Shown piece after piece: positions 1-8,475 of a stretch of DNA of 64,000 bases. A program made the translations under genes and the position numbers. Source of the stretch: an uncultured Prevotellaceae bacterium (GTDB lineage Bacteria > Bacteroidota > Bacteroidia > Bacteroidales > Bacteroidaceae). Within the stretch, counting starts at the first letter, position 1. Each line of letters begins with the position of its first letter. The notes under the pieces were generated by a model that was not told where the DNA came from, ran no database searches, and was given only the letters and a program-made list of their open reading frames with translations. The DNA lies in NCBI GenBank assembly GCA_947167515.1, contig CAMVIM010000011.1, forward strand, positions 43,175 to 107,174, given 5' to 3'.

Positions 1-542
1 ACGATGACAGTCTTGCCAGCCTTAAGTTTCACGCCACCATTGACAGCATAGAGCTTGTAGGCATCGATGAAGCCAATGAGTGCCGCTGCATAGTTGGTGG
101 CTGTAGCATAGCCCGCTTTCTGCAATCCGATGGCCCAACCTCGGTAGTCATAGACACTCTTGCTGAAAAGACTGTGGTAGCGGCTGTTGCGCTTCAGAAA
201 CTCGGAGTGGTCGCGGAAAGACTCGGCGGCAGAGGCATAGACGCGGAACTTGCTCTTGTTGGGTTCATCGTCCCATGCGTAATAGACAGGGCCGTTCCAT
301 CCACCCAAAGCCTTGATGCCGAAGTGGTTGTTGGTATTGCGGGTCAGTCCGCTTTTGCCAGCTCCCGACTCGAGGATGCCTTGTGCCAGCGTGATGGACG
401 CAGGAACGCCGTAGGCTCGTTCTTGGTCGAGGGCTGCTTGGCTATAGAGGCGGATGTATTCCTGAATGTCTGCAGATGATTGTGCCGATAGGTGGGTGCA
501 GAATCCGAAGAATAGGCAGAGGGTGAGGATTTGTCTTGTCAT
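1..542 (-). CDS. Glucosaminidase (GH73-like peptidoglycan hydrolase), partial
   Basis: The gene begins at the ATG at 540-542 and runs off the left window edge, so only about 180 N-terminal residues are seen. A signal peptide (MTRQILTLCLFFGFCTHLSAQ) is followed by a glucosaminidase/flagellar-muramidase fold with the characteristic segment SITLAQGILESGAGKSG, whose Glu is the expected catalytic acid, then NNHFGIKA and a Phe/Tyr-rich helix. Such enzymes cleave beta-1,4 bonds in peptidoglycan in the periplasm. It starts 33 bp after tssF on the same strand and is probably the last visible gene of the T6SS operon. Inference: it opens the cell wall for assembly of the trans-envelope T6SS. A housekeeping autolysin placed here by chance is the alternative. 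Confidence 0.85.
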   Translation of the reverse strand, partial: MTRQILTLCLFFGFCTHLSAQSSADIQEYIRLYSQAALDQERAYGVPASITLAQGILESGAGKSGLTRNTNNHFGIKALGGWNGPVYYAWDDEPNKSKFRVYASAAESFRDHSEFLKRNSRYHSLFSKSVYDYRGWAIGLQKAGYATATNYAAALIGFIDAYKLYAVNGGVKLKAGKTVI

Positions 543-575
543 CTTTCTGTTTTTTCAGAGTGACACAGGAACACG

Positions 576-2366
576 TTACACATCCAGATTCGTCAGTTTC
601 ACAATGATGGGCATGGCGATACAGGACTTGTTGATGATGCGCTGCTGCATGAGACTGTCGAAGGAGATGGCACAGGCTTGCTCGTAGTTCTTTCGGTCTT
701 TGAACTCGATATCGATGTAGAGTCCCCGTTGCAGACGGGTTTCTCCGCCTGTCCCTTCGATGCTGGTCTTGATGAAGATGCGCTTGAACTCTTCCTTGCC
801 AAATTCGGCCAGCACTTCCCGACGCAGAAAGGCATCCACATCCATGCGGGTGTAGAGACGGTCGCCAGTCAGGGCATAGTAGCGCAGTTGCTCGTACCGT
901 TCGTCGGCCGTGGCCTTGTTGGTGCCCCCCGTGGCACTTATCAGCACACTCACTTTCTGTTCCAGAGTGGGCAACTTGCGGTTCTCCATCGCCTCACCTC
1001 GTTGGGGTGCATTGCCCAGCTTGCCGTTGGTGGTGATGTAGGAGACCTTGGTGGTGATGGAAGGGGATGACTGGTTCATGTTTTTCATCACAAACGTGCC
1101 GCTGTCGAACTTGTATAGGCTGTTCTGAATGCCGACACTCTTGCCCAGTTTATTGATGGTCTCGCGCAGAACTTTCAGTACTTCACCATCCTTGATTCCA
1201 TTGTATTCGATGAAGGCATAGTAGTCGTCGACGAAGTGGTTGTAGAGGTTCCTCACGTCACGGTAGAGGTCGCCGTTGTTGTAGCATGCCGCATCGAAGT
1301 CACGCACCACCACCTCGTTGTCTGTGGTGTTGAATCCCTGTTGCAGGGCATCGTTGCTGGTCTCCAAGATACGAAGGAAATAGGAGCCCTCCTGGTTTTG
1401 CAGTTTGGCGATGGGCTGAGCCTGTGTGAGGGTGAGCGAACACACGTCAATGTTGGTGACAGGCACGGTGTTGAGCAGAATCTGACAGCTGTCGGGCACT
1501 TCGTAGTCCTCGGGGAAGTCCAGTCGGAGCCACACGGTGGCAGGGTCTAATTGCCCAATCGTTCGCTCATCCAGCCATTGCCTGAAGCTGGCGGGGCATT
1601 GCCGTGGCTTGAACAGGTCGCGCTCTACAGTCTCGTCAGTGATGTAGAGCAGTCCTGCATCCCGTATATTCAGGAGGCACTCTTTCCAGCTTTCCACAAA
1701 GGAAAAGAACTGTCCCGAAGTCTGCTGCGCGTCGAAGGGTTCAGCCATTTCGATATTCTCCATTTCGAGCATAGTGGCAAAGTCCAGTTCCTTGTCATCG
1801 ATGCCGCTATAGATTTGGGTGGGCATGATTCCGTTGGTGCCCTTCACATAGAGTGACAAGCCCTTCAGACAGTCAATTTCCGTAGAGGTTCTGATGCCCA
1901 GCCACATCTGGTTCGTGCGAGGTAGCTTGATGCGTATGTTCCCTTCTTCCATCCACAGTTTGTTGGGAGTGACCAACACCAGACTTTTGTGGGGTAGGAG
2001 GGCTGTATTGAAAATAGGGATATAGTTGAGGGCATCCTTTCTCAGCGGTGTCTTGTAGGCAAAGGCAGCATCGGCTCCCACATGGCAGATGGCATCGTCG
2101 TAGCCCTTCTTCAGAGTCGGGTTGAGCATAGTCACCGCAGGCATTGCCTCCACTTTCTCTCGAGGGATGAAGTCGGTGCAGAACCGCTCCACCAGTCGCC
2201 CACCGATGCTATCCACGTAGTCTTGTATCTTCTTTGTTTCCGAAACCAGTGTGATGAGCATCATCTTGGCCACTGGGTCCATCTTGGCGAAGTCGATGTT
2301 GCCCACCGAGAGTTCGCGCAACGATGTCATGGCCTCATTTATTCCTTTTTCTAATTCAATGTCCAC
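576..2366 (-). CDS. tssF: T6SS baseplate protein TssF
   Basis: This 596-residue cytoplasmic protein has no signal peptide. Its N-terminus (helical, with VAKMMLITLVSETKKIQDYVDSIGGRLVERF) and the following beta-rich region containing TPLRKDALNYIPIFNTALLP match the layout of Bacteroidetes TssF, the wedge subunit that with TssE, TssG and TssK forms the baseplate under the VgrG spike. The size is normal for the family. It lies 32 bp after tssE, completing a G-K-E-F baseplate block. The assignment rests on recalled family pattern plus gene order, because TssF is poorly conserved between T6SS subtypes. Confidence 0.8.
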   Translation of the reverse strand: MDIELEKGINEAMTSLRELSVGNIDFAKMDPVAKMMLITLVSETKKIQDYVDSIGGRLVERFCTDFIPREKVEAMPAVTMLNPTLKKGYDDAICHVGADAAFAYKTPLRKDALNYIPIFNTALLPHKSLVLVTPNKLWMEEGNIRIKLPRTNQMWLGIRTSTEIDCLKGLSLYVKGTNGIMPTQIYSGIDDKELDFATMLEMENIEMAEPFDAQQTSGQFFSFVESWKECLLNIRDAGLLYITDETVERDLFKPRQCPASFRQWLDERTIGQLDPATVWLRLDFPEDYEVPDSCQILLNTVPVTNIDVCSLTLTQAQPIAKLQNQEGSYFLRILETSNDALQQGFNTTDNEVVVRDFDAACYNNGDLYRDVRNLYNHFVDDYYAFIEYNGIKDGEVLKVLRETINKLGKSVGIQNSLYKFDSGTFVMKNMNQSSPSITTKVSYITTNGKLGNAPQRGEAMENRKLPTLEQKVSVLISATGGTNKATADERYEQLRYYALTGDRLYTRMDVDAFLRREVLAEFGKEEFKRIFIKTSIEGTGGETRLQRGLYIDIEFKDRKNYEQACAISFDSLMQQRIINKSCIAMPIIVKLTNLDV

Positions 2367-2398
2367 AAACGATGGTAAGGTTAAAAGTTTAAAGTTGG

Positions 2399-2896
2399 TT
2401 ATCTGTTCCGTCGTACGGTAGGCTCTACCAGAAACACTACATTTTTGCGATAGGGTCGCATGGTGCCCAGTCCGTCATCGAGGTTTCCTTCCACGATGAC
2501 GTTCACCTCATACTTTGAGGCGATGCGGCGTTTTCTCCTTTGTTTCGCCAAGGCCGTGTCCAGTGCGATAGTCACCGTCACGTCCTTCAGCATGGGTTCG
2601 TAGGTGGCGAGGCTTAGGCGGATGCTTTCCTCACATTCCCTTTTCGTCACTTCGTTGTGCAGTCCACCAGCGGCCATCACACCCGTCTGGTTGGCGTTGA
2701 ACTCGCGGTAGTGCAGGTTGGAGAATTCGTGATTCCAGTATTCAAAGCCAAAGTCGGGGTCAGCCTCGAAACTGCCTCGAGGTGTGAACACGATGAGTTC
2801 CACCAGATTGTCGAGCATGGCGAAACGGTCTTCAATGTTTCGCTGCATCAGTAAGCCCGAGTTGGTGAAGACCAGAGGAGTGTTGATGAATCTCAT
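2399..2896 (-). CDS. tssE: T6SS baseplate protein TssE (gp25-like)
   Basis: A 165-residue protein of the phage T4 gp25/TssE lysozyme-like wedge family. It shows the family pattern of an N-terminal beta/alpha segment (NIEDRFAMLDNLVELIVFTPRGSFEADPDFGF), a middle helix (KRECEESIRLSLATYEP) and a C-terminal beta hairpin (KYEVNVIVEG). It initiates polymerisation of the TssBC sheath on the baseplate. Its start overlaps the stop of tssK by four bases (ATGA), which suggests translational coupling. It lacks any lysozyme catalytic role, as is normal for gp25 homologues. Confidence 0.87.
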   Translation of the reverse strand: MRFINTPLVFTNSGLLMQRNIEDRFAMLDNLVELIVFTPRGSFEADPDFGFEYWNHEFSNLHYREFNANQTGVMAAGGLHNEVTKRECEESIRLSLATYEPMLKDVTVTIALDTALAKQRRKRRIASKYEVNVIVEGNLDDGLGTMRPYRKNVVFLVEPTVRRNR

Positions 2897-3864
2897 ATTT
2901 TCTTTCCGAGCCAGCTACGGCGTGGATCGGGTTTAGGTTCTGGGGCCGGCTGTGGTGGTGGAGGAACAGGAGCAGCATTGAGCAGGCTGAATTTGTCTAT
3001 CTTTTCGTCGATGGCACGGCACATGCCGATACCCTGCTTGATGCGGAGGTAGTTGTTTTGGTAGTTGTAGGGAACCTGCGAGAAATTGAAGAACATGTTA
3101 GAATCCTCCAGCGTCAGCACCTCATCCATCTCGCAGGCCAGTGCGAAGCCGCCCACCACCTTCTGAACACACGCCTGCAGCATGGCAGGAGTCATTGTCT
3201 CATGTTCCGTGTTGAGCCGAATGAACACCTGTTGCACGATGGGCCAATAGATGCTGATGGCAGTCTTCACAGGCGATTGTGCCTGCAGTTTTGTTTTCTC
3301 TTGGATGCTCTTCAGAATGTCAAGCATTTGTATGCGCTGTTGGTCGAAACAGTGGTGAGCTGACAGATAGAGGCAGGGAGGGACAAAACGGTGCGTGTCC
3401 TCTTGCCAACCATTCTCTTTTAACAGATGTCCTATGGGGACAGCATGAGCTGACAGGGCAGTCTGTGGGGTGATGAGGGCGAAGAAATATTCTGGTTTCA
3501 GGAAACCCTCATGGTCTTCTGTCCATGCTTCGGGCTGCACGTTGACGGTGAGGAACAGTTCGTTGCCATCCTTTGGGATGGGAAATCTTGTCTCAGGGCT
3601 GTCGGAGAATCCATTGCCGATGGTAAGGTCAACCACCTCGCCTGCCTGTGTGAGGGCAAGCATATCCAGGGTAGTCACCTCCACCTGTTCTGCCGAGATG
3701 TTAAGCGACAGTTGGAACGGTCGCATCGATGGCAGGAGTCCGAAACGTCCTGCCGATGCCAGCATCAGCGACTGTTTCACGGCTTGGGCAGTGCAGTTGT
3801 CGGAGGCAATCAGCACCTCGTCGGTGAGGCGCATGCCCTTTTTCCAGTTGATTCTTTGGGTCAT
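2893..3864 (-). CDS. tssK: T6SS baseplate-to-membrane adaptor TssK
   Basis: This 323-residue protein begins MTQRINWKKGMRLTDEVL, the typical TssK opening (x-I-x-W-x-x-G-M), followed by a beta-sandwich shoulder domain related to phage receptor-binding proteins, a helical neck and a C-terminal head. It is shorter than the roughly 440 residues of proteobacterial TssK but fits subtype-iii relatives. The C-terminal 30 residues are a proline-rich tail (PPPPQPAPEPKPDP). TssK links the baseplate to the membrane complex. As canonical TssL/TssM are absent in Bacteroidetes and TssN/O are not visible here, its partner may be one of the unusual membrane proteins upstream. Confidence 0.85.
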   Translation of the reverse strand: MTQRINWKKGMRLTDEVLIASDNCTAQAVKQSLMLASAGRFGLLPSMRPFQLSLNISAEQVEVTTLDMLALTQAGEVVDLTIGNGFSDSPETRFPIPKDGNELFLTVNVQPEAWTEDHEGFLKPEYFFALITPQTALSAHAVPIGHLLKENGWQEDTHRFVPPCLYLSAHHCFDQQRIQMLDILKSIQEKTKLQAQSPVKTAISIYWPIVQQVFIRLNTEHETMTPAMLQACVQKVVGGFALACEMDEVLTLEDSNMFFNFSQVPYNYQNNYLRIKQGIGMCRAIDEKIDKFSLLNAAPVPPPPQPAPEPKPDPRRSWLGKKI

Positions 3865-3920
3865 GATATGTTGTGAATTGATAATTGAAAATGAGAGTCG
3901 CCCAGCGCATGGGCTGGTGG

Positions 3921-4829
3921 TCAGATATTTATGTTGTAGTTGAGGTAATGAGGCGTGTTTTCTTCGCCCAGTTGTATAGGGTCTTCTTTGTGTACGATGT
4001 CGAAGTGCAGGTTCTCCTTGATGGCCAAGAAGAAGTCCTTGACAAAGAGTCTGAATTCCTCCATATCGTCAAGGAATTGGTCGAACGTCTTGCTGCATGC
4101 GTCATCGTCCCAGTATTGGATGTGATAGGTGGTTATGTCCTCGCAGTAGGTGTTGCCTACAAAGCCCTCGTCCAGCGCAAGACCGAGACTGTCATCGTAA
4201 CGAGGATGCTCGTCTTGCATTGTGCGAGATTCCGTATGTAGGTGGATGTGCAGCCCCTCTCCGAGGAAAATCTTTCGCAGGATGAAGGTGAGCAAGGTCT
4301 TGTTGCCTCGAATCCGTCTGCACTCAGGCAGGTAGGTCATCATCTGTCGAATGAACCTGTTGCCGCGCTGCTGCGGTGTCAGCGTGTCACCCAGAATCTG
4401 CTGCATGATGATGTTCTCCTTGGCATAAGCCTCTATTCTCTCTCTCACTTGAGTCTTCAGTTTCAGCAGCAGCAGGTCAAAAGGAGCAAAGAACCTGTAG
4501 GCGTTAGCAATCTCCTCAGTCTGTCGTTCCAGTTCCTCCTCAAACCGTTCCTTCTCCTCCGATTTCGGAATGTTGTCGAAGCGGTCGATGGGGTGGAACA
4601 TGTACTCTGGCAGCGCATTGTAGAGGCTGTTGCGGCTGAGGGTGAGGAGTATCTCATGGTTAGGCAGCCCTTCCATCTCCACCACATCGTTGTAGGTGTT
4701 GCGTTTGTGTAGACCGCTGAATGCCACCTTGCAAGCCCCCTGGGGGTAGTAGGACAGCAGCAGTTCGGCATTGATGTCGGCAGGCAACATCTGTGGCAGC
4801 GTTACAGGTTCTTGCATGGCACTACTCAT
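3921..4829 (-). CDS. tssG: T6SS baseplate protein TssG
   Basis: A 302-residue cytoplasmic protein assigned to the subtype-iii TssG family on size, position before TssK-TssE-TssF and overall composition. Visible features are PADINAELLLSYYPQG near the start, a long charged helix (residues about 88-110), and GDTLTPQQRGNRFIRQMMTYLPECRRIRGN in the middle, reminiscent of TssG. TssG bridges two TssF copies in each wedge. The chosen ATG at 4829 overlaps the stop of the E1-like gene by eight bases; the ATG at 4817 is an alternative start. The overlap ties the ubiquitin-like module to baseplate genes on one transcript. Confidence 0.75.
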   Translation of the reverse strand: MSSAMQEPVTLPQMLPADINAELLLSYYPQGACKVAFSGLHKRNTYNDVVEMEGLPNHEILLTLSRNSLYNALPEYMFHPIDRFDNIPKSEEKERFEEELERQTEEIANAYRFFAPFDLLLLKLKTQVRERIEAYAKENIIMQQILGDTLTPQQRGNRFIRQMMTYLPECRRIRGNKTLLTFILRKIFLGEGLHIHLHTESRTMQDEHPRYDDSLGLALDEGFVGNTYCEDITTYHIQYWDDDACSKTFDQFLDDMEEFRLFVKDFFLAIKENLHFDIVHKEDPIQLGEENTPHYLNYNINI

Positions 4830-6021
4830 ACAGGTTAGCGTCCCCCGTCAGTTCCACATGCCTCATTCCCTTTTCCGTTGTGATTTCCACTACGTCGAAG
4901 GTGGGAATGCCAATCTGTTGCAAGGTGAGGTCTTGGTAGGGGAAGTCTTCGTTGATGTTTTCGTAGAAGTGCTTGTGGAACAATGTACGGTAACTGAGTT
5001 TGCGCAGTTCCTCGCTCTTCTTGATGTATGAGTCGAGTTTCGATTCAGGTAGCATCACCCTGAACTCCTTTTCGGGTCGGTCAGAGATGATGACATCGAC
5101 AAACTTATTGTTGCGCAGGTTGATTTCCACTTCTTTCGTTCCAGCTATTTTCTTCAGTTTTTTCAATGCCTCGGCCACCGTCATGGAGGCAGAAAGACCT
5201 TCTCCCTTTATTGTGTCATCCCATCTTTCGTGAGCAGGACAGTTCTTCTTCCATGAGGCAAATCTGTAGATGCTCGTGGTGTTGGTCATGCCTTCATAGC
5301 GCCACATCTTTCCCTCCAGCGTCTTGAACGGGGAGGGTTCGTCCTCGTTCTGATGAATCACCTTCATGGCCTCCTGCACCTGCATAGCTCCGATGATGGA
5401 GGCACTGATGGGTGTTGTGGCCACACGTCCCTCCTTGCTTTGAGTGCGCACCACGTCGGCGCATCCCGTGCGGAGCATGATATTATTGAATTCTTCACGT
5501 GATAGTCCACACTCATAGCAACTGATGCCTGGGGCATAGACTCGCACGGCTCCCGTCAGATTTTCAATGCTGCCGTCAATCCATGTCTTGCCAGCCCTCA
5601 TGCAGAGGCGGTTCAGTTGATAACGGGCAATGCGGCTGTCGAGGCATCCAATCACTACATCGACCGAGCGGTACAACCCAAAGCCCACCTCGGAAAAGAG
5701 ATTGCCGACGATGGGGGTGACTTTGATTTGCGGATTGATCTCCATGGCGCGTTTCGCCACCACCTCAGCTTTGTAGGAATGGCTATAAGCATCGGCCTCG
5801 CGGAACAGCACCGAGCGGGTCAGGTTTGAAATCTCAATCTGGTCGAAATCCACCACGAAGATGTGCCCGACTCCAAACAGCGCCAAGTTCTTTACAACTT
5901 CGTTGCCCAATGCCCCGGCACCAGCCACCAGTACACGGGCATTTTTTACCTTTTCTTTCTTGAACCACGAGAGTAGGGTATAGACCCCCTCTCCCCATTC
6001 ATACGTCAGTTTTGTCTGCAT
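4822..6021 (-). CDS. ThiF/E1-like ubiquitin-activating enzyme
   Basis: A 399-residue adenylating enzyme of the ThiF/MoeB/E1 superfamily. From the preferred ATG at 6021 (an in-frame TTG lies 15 bases upstream at 6036) it has a Rossmann ATP-binding loop GAGALG (about residues 34-39), the Asp of VVDFDQIE, the E1 motif SNLTRSVLF with its arginine, the CLDSRIARYQLN segment, and a zinc site made of CYEC and CPAH. A Cys in RTGCADVV is a possible thioester residue, not proven. The last 120 residues (ending LQQIGIPTFDVVEI) look like a small beta-grasp-type domain that could recruit an E2. Expected reaction: adenylation and thioester capture of the Ubl C-terminal glycine encoded at 13,356. It lies 11 bp after the RING protein gene and overlaps tssG. 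Confidence 0.88.
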   Translation of the reverse strand: MQTKLTYEWGEGVYTLLSWFKKEKVKNARVLVAGAGALGNEVVKNLALFGVGHIFVVDFDQIEISNLTRSVLFREADAYSHSYKAEVVAKRAMEINPQIKVTPIVGNLFSEVGFGLYRSVDVVIGCLDSRIARYQLNRLCMRAGKTWIDGSIENLTGAVRVYAPGISCYECGLSREEFNNIMLRTGCADVVRTQSKEGRVATTPISASIIGAMQVQEAMKVIHQNEDEPSPFKTLEGKMWRYEGMTNTTSIYRFASWKKNCPAHERWDDTIKGEGLSASMTVAEALKKLKKIAGTKEVEINLRNNKFVDVIISDRPEKEFRVMLPESKLDSYIKKSEELRKLSYRTLFHKHFYENINEDFPYQDLTLQQIGIPTFDVVEITTEKGMRHVELTGDANLYE

Positions 6022-6032
6022 AGTTCCGCTTC

Positions 6033-8417
6033 TCAACTCTCCACATATTCAAAAATCGTGTCGCCCACCTTGAAGGTGTCGCCATTTGTCAGAATCATTG
6101 CCTTGCCCACAGGCAGCTCGTTGCGCACGTTATAGACTACACCTGGCGCCAGTGGCTTCATCATGGGCAGTGTCTTCATCTTGTCGATGTAGAGCTGCAC
6201 GTGCTCCTTAGCCACCTTGCTGCTCTTCTCCCAGTTCATTTGCACCTCACACTCACCTGTCATGCCGATGCTCACCTTATTGCCACCACCTGTGGCGTTC
6301 ATCCATTTGTGGATGGGGATGCGCTGTCCAGCCTTGATGCCATTCTTGATGACGAGGAAGTATTTTTCGGCCAGCATGCGCACTGTCACGAGCGATGCAC
6401 CCAGACCACCTCCATAGATGATGAAATCTAGCAGCATATTCATCCAACCATATTTGCCGCCAATGCTGCCGCTGAAATAGAGCACGATGAAACCGATGAC
6501 AGCCGAACACAGACCACCGATGAAAGCACTCTTCAGTGGAATGGATGACTTGATGGTCAGACTCAATGCTGTGCAGATGGAGAAGAGAATGTATGCAGGC
6601 AGAGAGCAATACCACGGAATGTAGGTGGTACCTACCGCTGACAGCAGCAGGCAGAAGATGATGCCGCCCACCGCAAAGGCTGCCATGCCAATGATGCCCG
6701 TGAGCAACGATAATCCGACTATTTTCAGATAAATCAGGGCATTCTTGTTGCGGTATTCATCGTTGAAGCGGAACACCAGCGACAGGAAAAATCCGAGTAG
6801 TAGACCCACCGTCAGGAAGGCTGAAACCTTGCCCGAGCAGTCATCGAAGAAGTTGCCCATCTGCTCCTTGTTCAGGAAGAAAGTCTTGGCAACAGCGTCA
6901 CCCACAAAGGGAAACAGCCCACGCCCGGTCAGTTCGAAGATAATCCAGCTGACAAGACCCGCCATGATGCCCGACACCACCTGCATGCTCTCACGCATCG
7001 ACGCAGGGCTGAACATATCCTTCAGGTCCACATGCTCCTGAATGCCCTCCTTGCAGTTCTGCCCATATTCCACACATTTGTAACCGTTCTGCTGCCAGCA
7101 ACCCACATGGATGATGTGCTTGCACTTCATCACAACCATCTGCCCTGGCTCAATGTTCTGACGGCAGTAGGTGCAGATGCGTCGCTGTACATTCTCTTCA
7201 GGTACATACTTTCTATAATACTTAGCTGCGAAACTCTTAGACTTCACCAGTGGAATCAGCACCTTCATTACGAGGAAGAAGAACATCACCGTGAGCAGGG
7301 CGACGAGCACCGCCACCAGGAACTTTGTCATGGTGTCGCCGGCTGACTCCTCGTGCAGTGGCCAAGGCGTTTCAGCCGTACCGATGGAGTAGTCAGCCGT
7401 ACCAGTTTCCATACCTTTCCATTCAGCCGTGTATGCCACACGTCCCGTGTAGGCCTTCCCCTCCGTAGCCTGATAGGTGAAGGCAAAGTCATACATGGCA
7501 TCCTTCACCACCTGCTCGAAGTTGCTCAGCACGTTGACGAGGTCAGCCGATGGAATGTAGGAACCCTTGCGCTCCTTCAGCACATGGCCGTTGGCATCGC
7601 GTGGGGTGGATACACCTTGCAGCGTCAGTTCCACATTCTCGTCCATGCCTTCCCCCGTGTAGTAGAAAGCAAACACCTTCGGCACCAAATGGGTAGCGTC
7701 AGACTGATAGTCTGTCACCTCCACAAATGAGATTGTCTCGTCCGTCGGGCGCATGTTTCCCTCCGTGAAGACGAACAGGATATTCTTCTCCTTCGCCTTT
7801 TGGGCACGTGTCACAATGGCGGTGTTGCGAGCGTAGCCATCCGCCGTGTTCACCTCGCCTTCCAATTCCGCCCCCTTGCTGTTGAACTCTGCTAATTTGG
7901 CATAGAGAGCACCATAGAAATACTTGTTTTCAGCGTGAGCTCTAAACTTAGGCTCAAAACTCTTTAGATTAGCCTTCGTCACTAATTGGCTGGCAGTCAC
8001 TTCGTCGCCAAAGAAAGAGAGATAGACACAACTGTCGGGGGCACTCTCCACCAGCTGGCCAAACGCCTCAAATATTTGTCCCTTGCCCTCTTCGGGAATG
8101 CTCAGGTCAACGAGTACCGAGAAGGTGAAATCCGATGGGATTCTCTGTCCCGAACTGACGAAAGAAATCTTGCGGCGGTCGGGGGCGATGATGCCCTTGT
8201 CCTCATAAACTACAAGGTATTTCTCCAAGTCGTTGGGCGAAAGGTCTTTGCAGGAGTTTCCGTTGCTGTCCAGCACCTTCATAAACAGTGTGATGCTGTC
8301 CTTCCCGATGCCATATTCATACTTCTTGTCGCAGAACTCAATCTTCGACACATCCTGTGCTGCGGCTTGCAGCACCATGACGCACAATGCGCCCATCAGC
8401 CATAGTTTCTTTATCAT
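6033..8417 (-). CDS. VWA/TM/RING/polytopic/FHA-like membrane protein, E3 candidate
   Basis: A 794-residue multidomain protein. Order: signal peptide (1-20); periplasmic VWA-like domain (about 90-310; DFTFSVLVDLS and later KNILFVFTEG strands); TM helix (about 364-390); a RING-H2-like zinc knuckle with C415-x2-C418, C432-x-H434-x2-H437-x2-C440 and C448/C455; about six further TM helices (475-690); and a C-terminal FHA-like beta domain (about 705-794; VSIGMTGECEVQM, KEHVQLYI, GDTFKVGDTIFEYV). Seen: the metal ligands and membrane segments. Known: RING domains recruit E2 enzymes, and FHA domains bind phosphothreonine or partner proteins. Inferred: it is the E3 of the neighbouring Ubl system. The VWA domain also recalls TssR, so it may be a T6SS membrane-complex subunit. 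The last Cys pair spacing (6) is wider than in classical RING. Confidence 0.8.
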   Translation of the reverse strand: MIKKLWLMGALCVMVLQAAAQDVSKIEFCDKKYEYGIGKDSITLFMKVLDSNGNSCKDLSPNDLEKYLVVYEDKGIIAPDRRKISFVSSGQRIPSDFTFSVLVDLSIPEEGKGQIFEAFGQLVESAPDSCVYLSFFGDEVTASQLVTKANLKSFEPKFRAHAENKYFYGALYAKLAEFNSKGAELEGEVNTADGYARNTAIVTRAQKAKEKNILFVFTEGNMRPTDETISFVEVTDYQSDATHLVPKVFAFYYTGEGMDENVELTLQGVSTPRDANGHVLKERKGSYIPSADLVNVLSNFEQVVKDAMYDFAFTYQATEGKAYTGRVAYTAEWKGMETGTADYSIGTAETPWPLHEESAGDTMTKFLVAVLVALLTVMFFFLVMKVLIPLVKSKSFAAKYYRKYVPEENVQRRICTYCRQNIEPGQMVVMKCKHIIHVGCWQQNGYKCVEYGQNCKEGIQEHVDLKDMFSPASMRESMQVVSGIMAGLVSWIIFELTGRGLFPFVGDAVAKTFFLNKEQMGNFFDDCSGKVSAFLTVGLLLGFFLSLVFRFNDEYRNKNALIYLKIVGLSLLTGIIGMAAFAVGGIIFCLLLSAVGTTYIPWYCSLPAYILFSICTALSLTIKSSIPLKSAFIGGLCSAVIGFIVLYFSGSIGGKYGWMNMLLDFIIYGGGLGASLVTVRMLAEKYFLVIKNGIKAGQRIPIHKWMNATGGGNKVSIGMTGECEVQMNWEKSSKVAKEHVQLYIDKMKTLPMMKPLAPGVVYNVRNELPVGKAMILTNGDTFKVGDTIFEYVES

Positions 8418-8475
8418 TGTTTTTTTATGTTATGCGTTTTTTTGTCTCTTCACAATCCCCCCACATGAGGACAGG

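Noticed and set aside
466..3943. Plus-strand ORFs of 100-160 codons opposite tssF, tssE and tssK
   Set aside because: They are shadows of the minus-strand genes: no signal, motif or operon logic, and composition reflects antisense codon bias.
4822..6021. Plain thiamine or molybdopterin ThiF/MoeB enzyme
   Set aside because: No thiamine or molybdenum cofactor genes are nearby, while Ubl, E2, RING and JAMM genes are; the extra C-terminal domain also exceeds ThiF/MoeB length.
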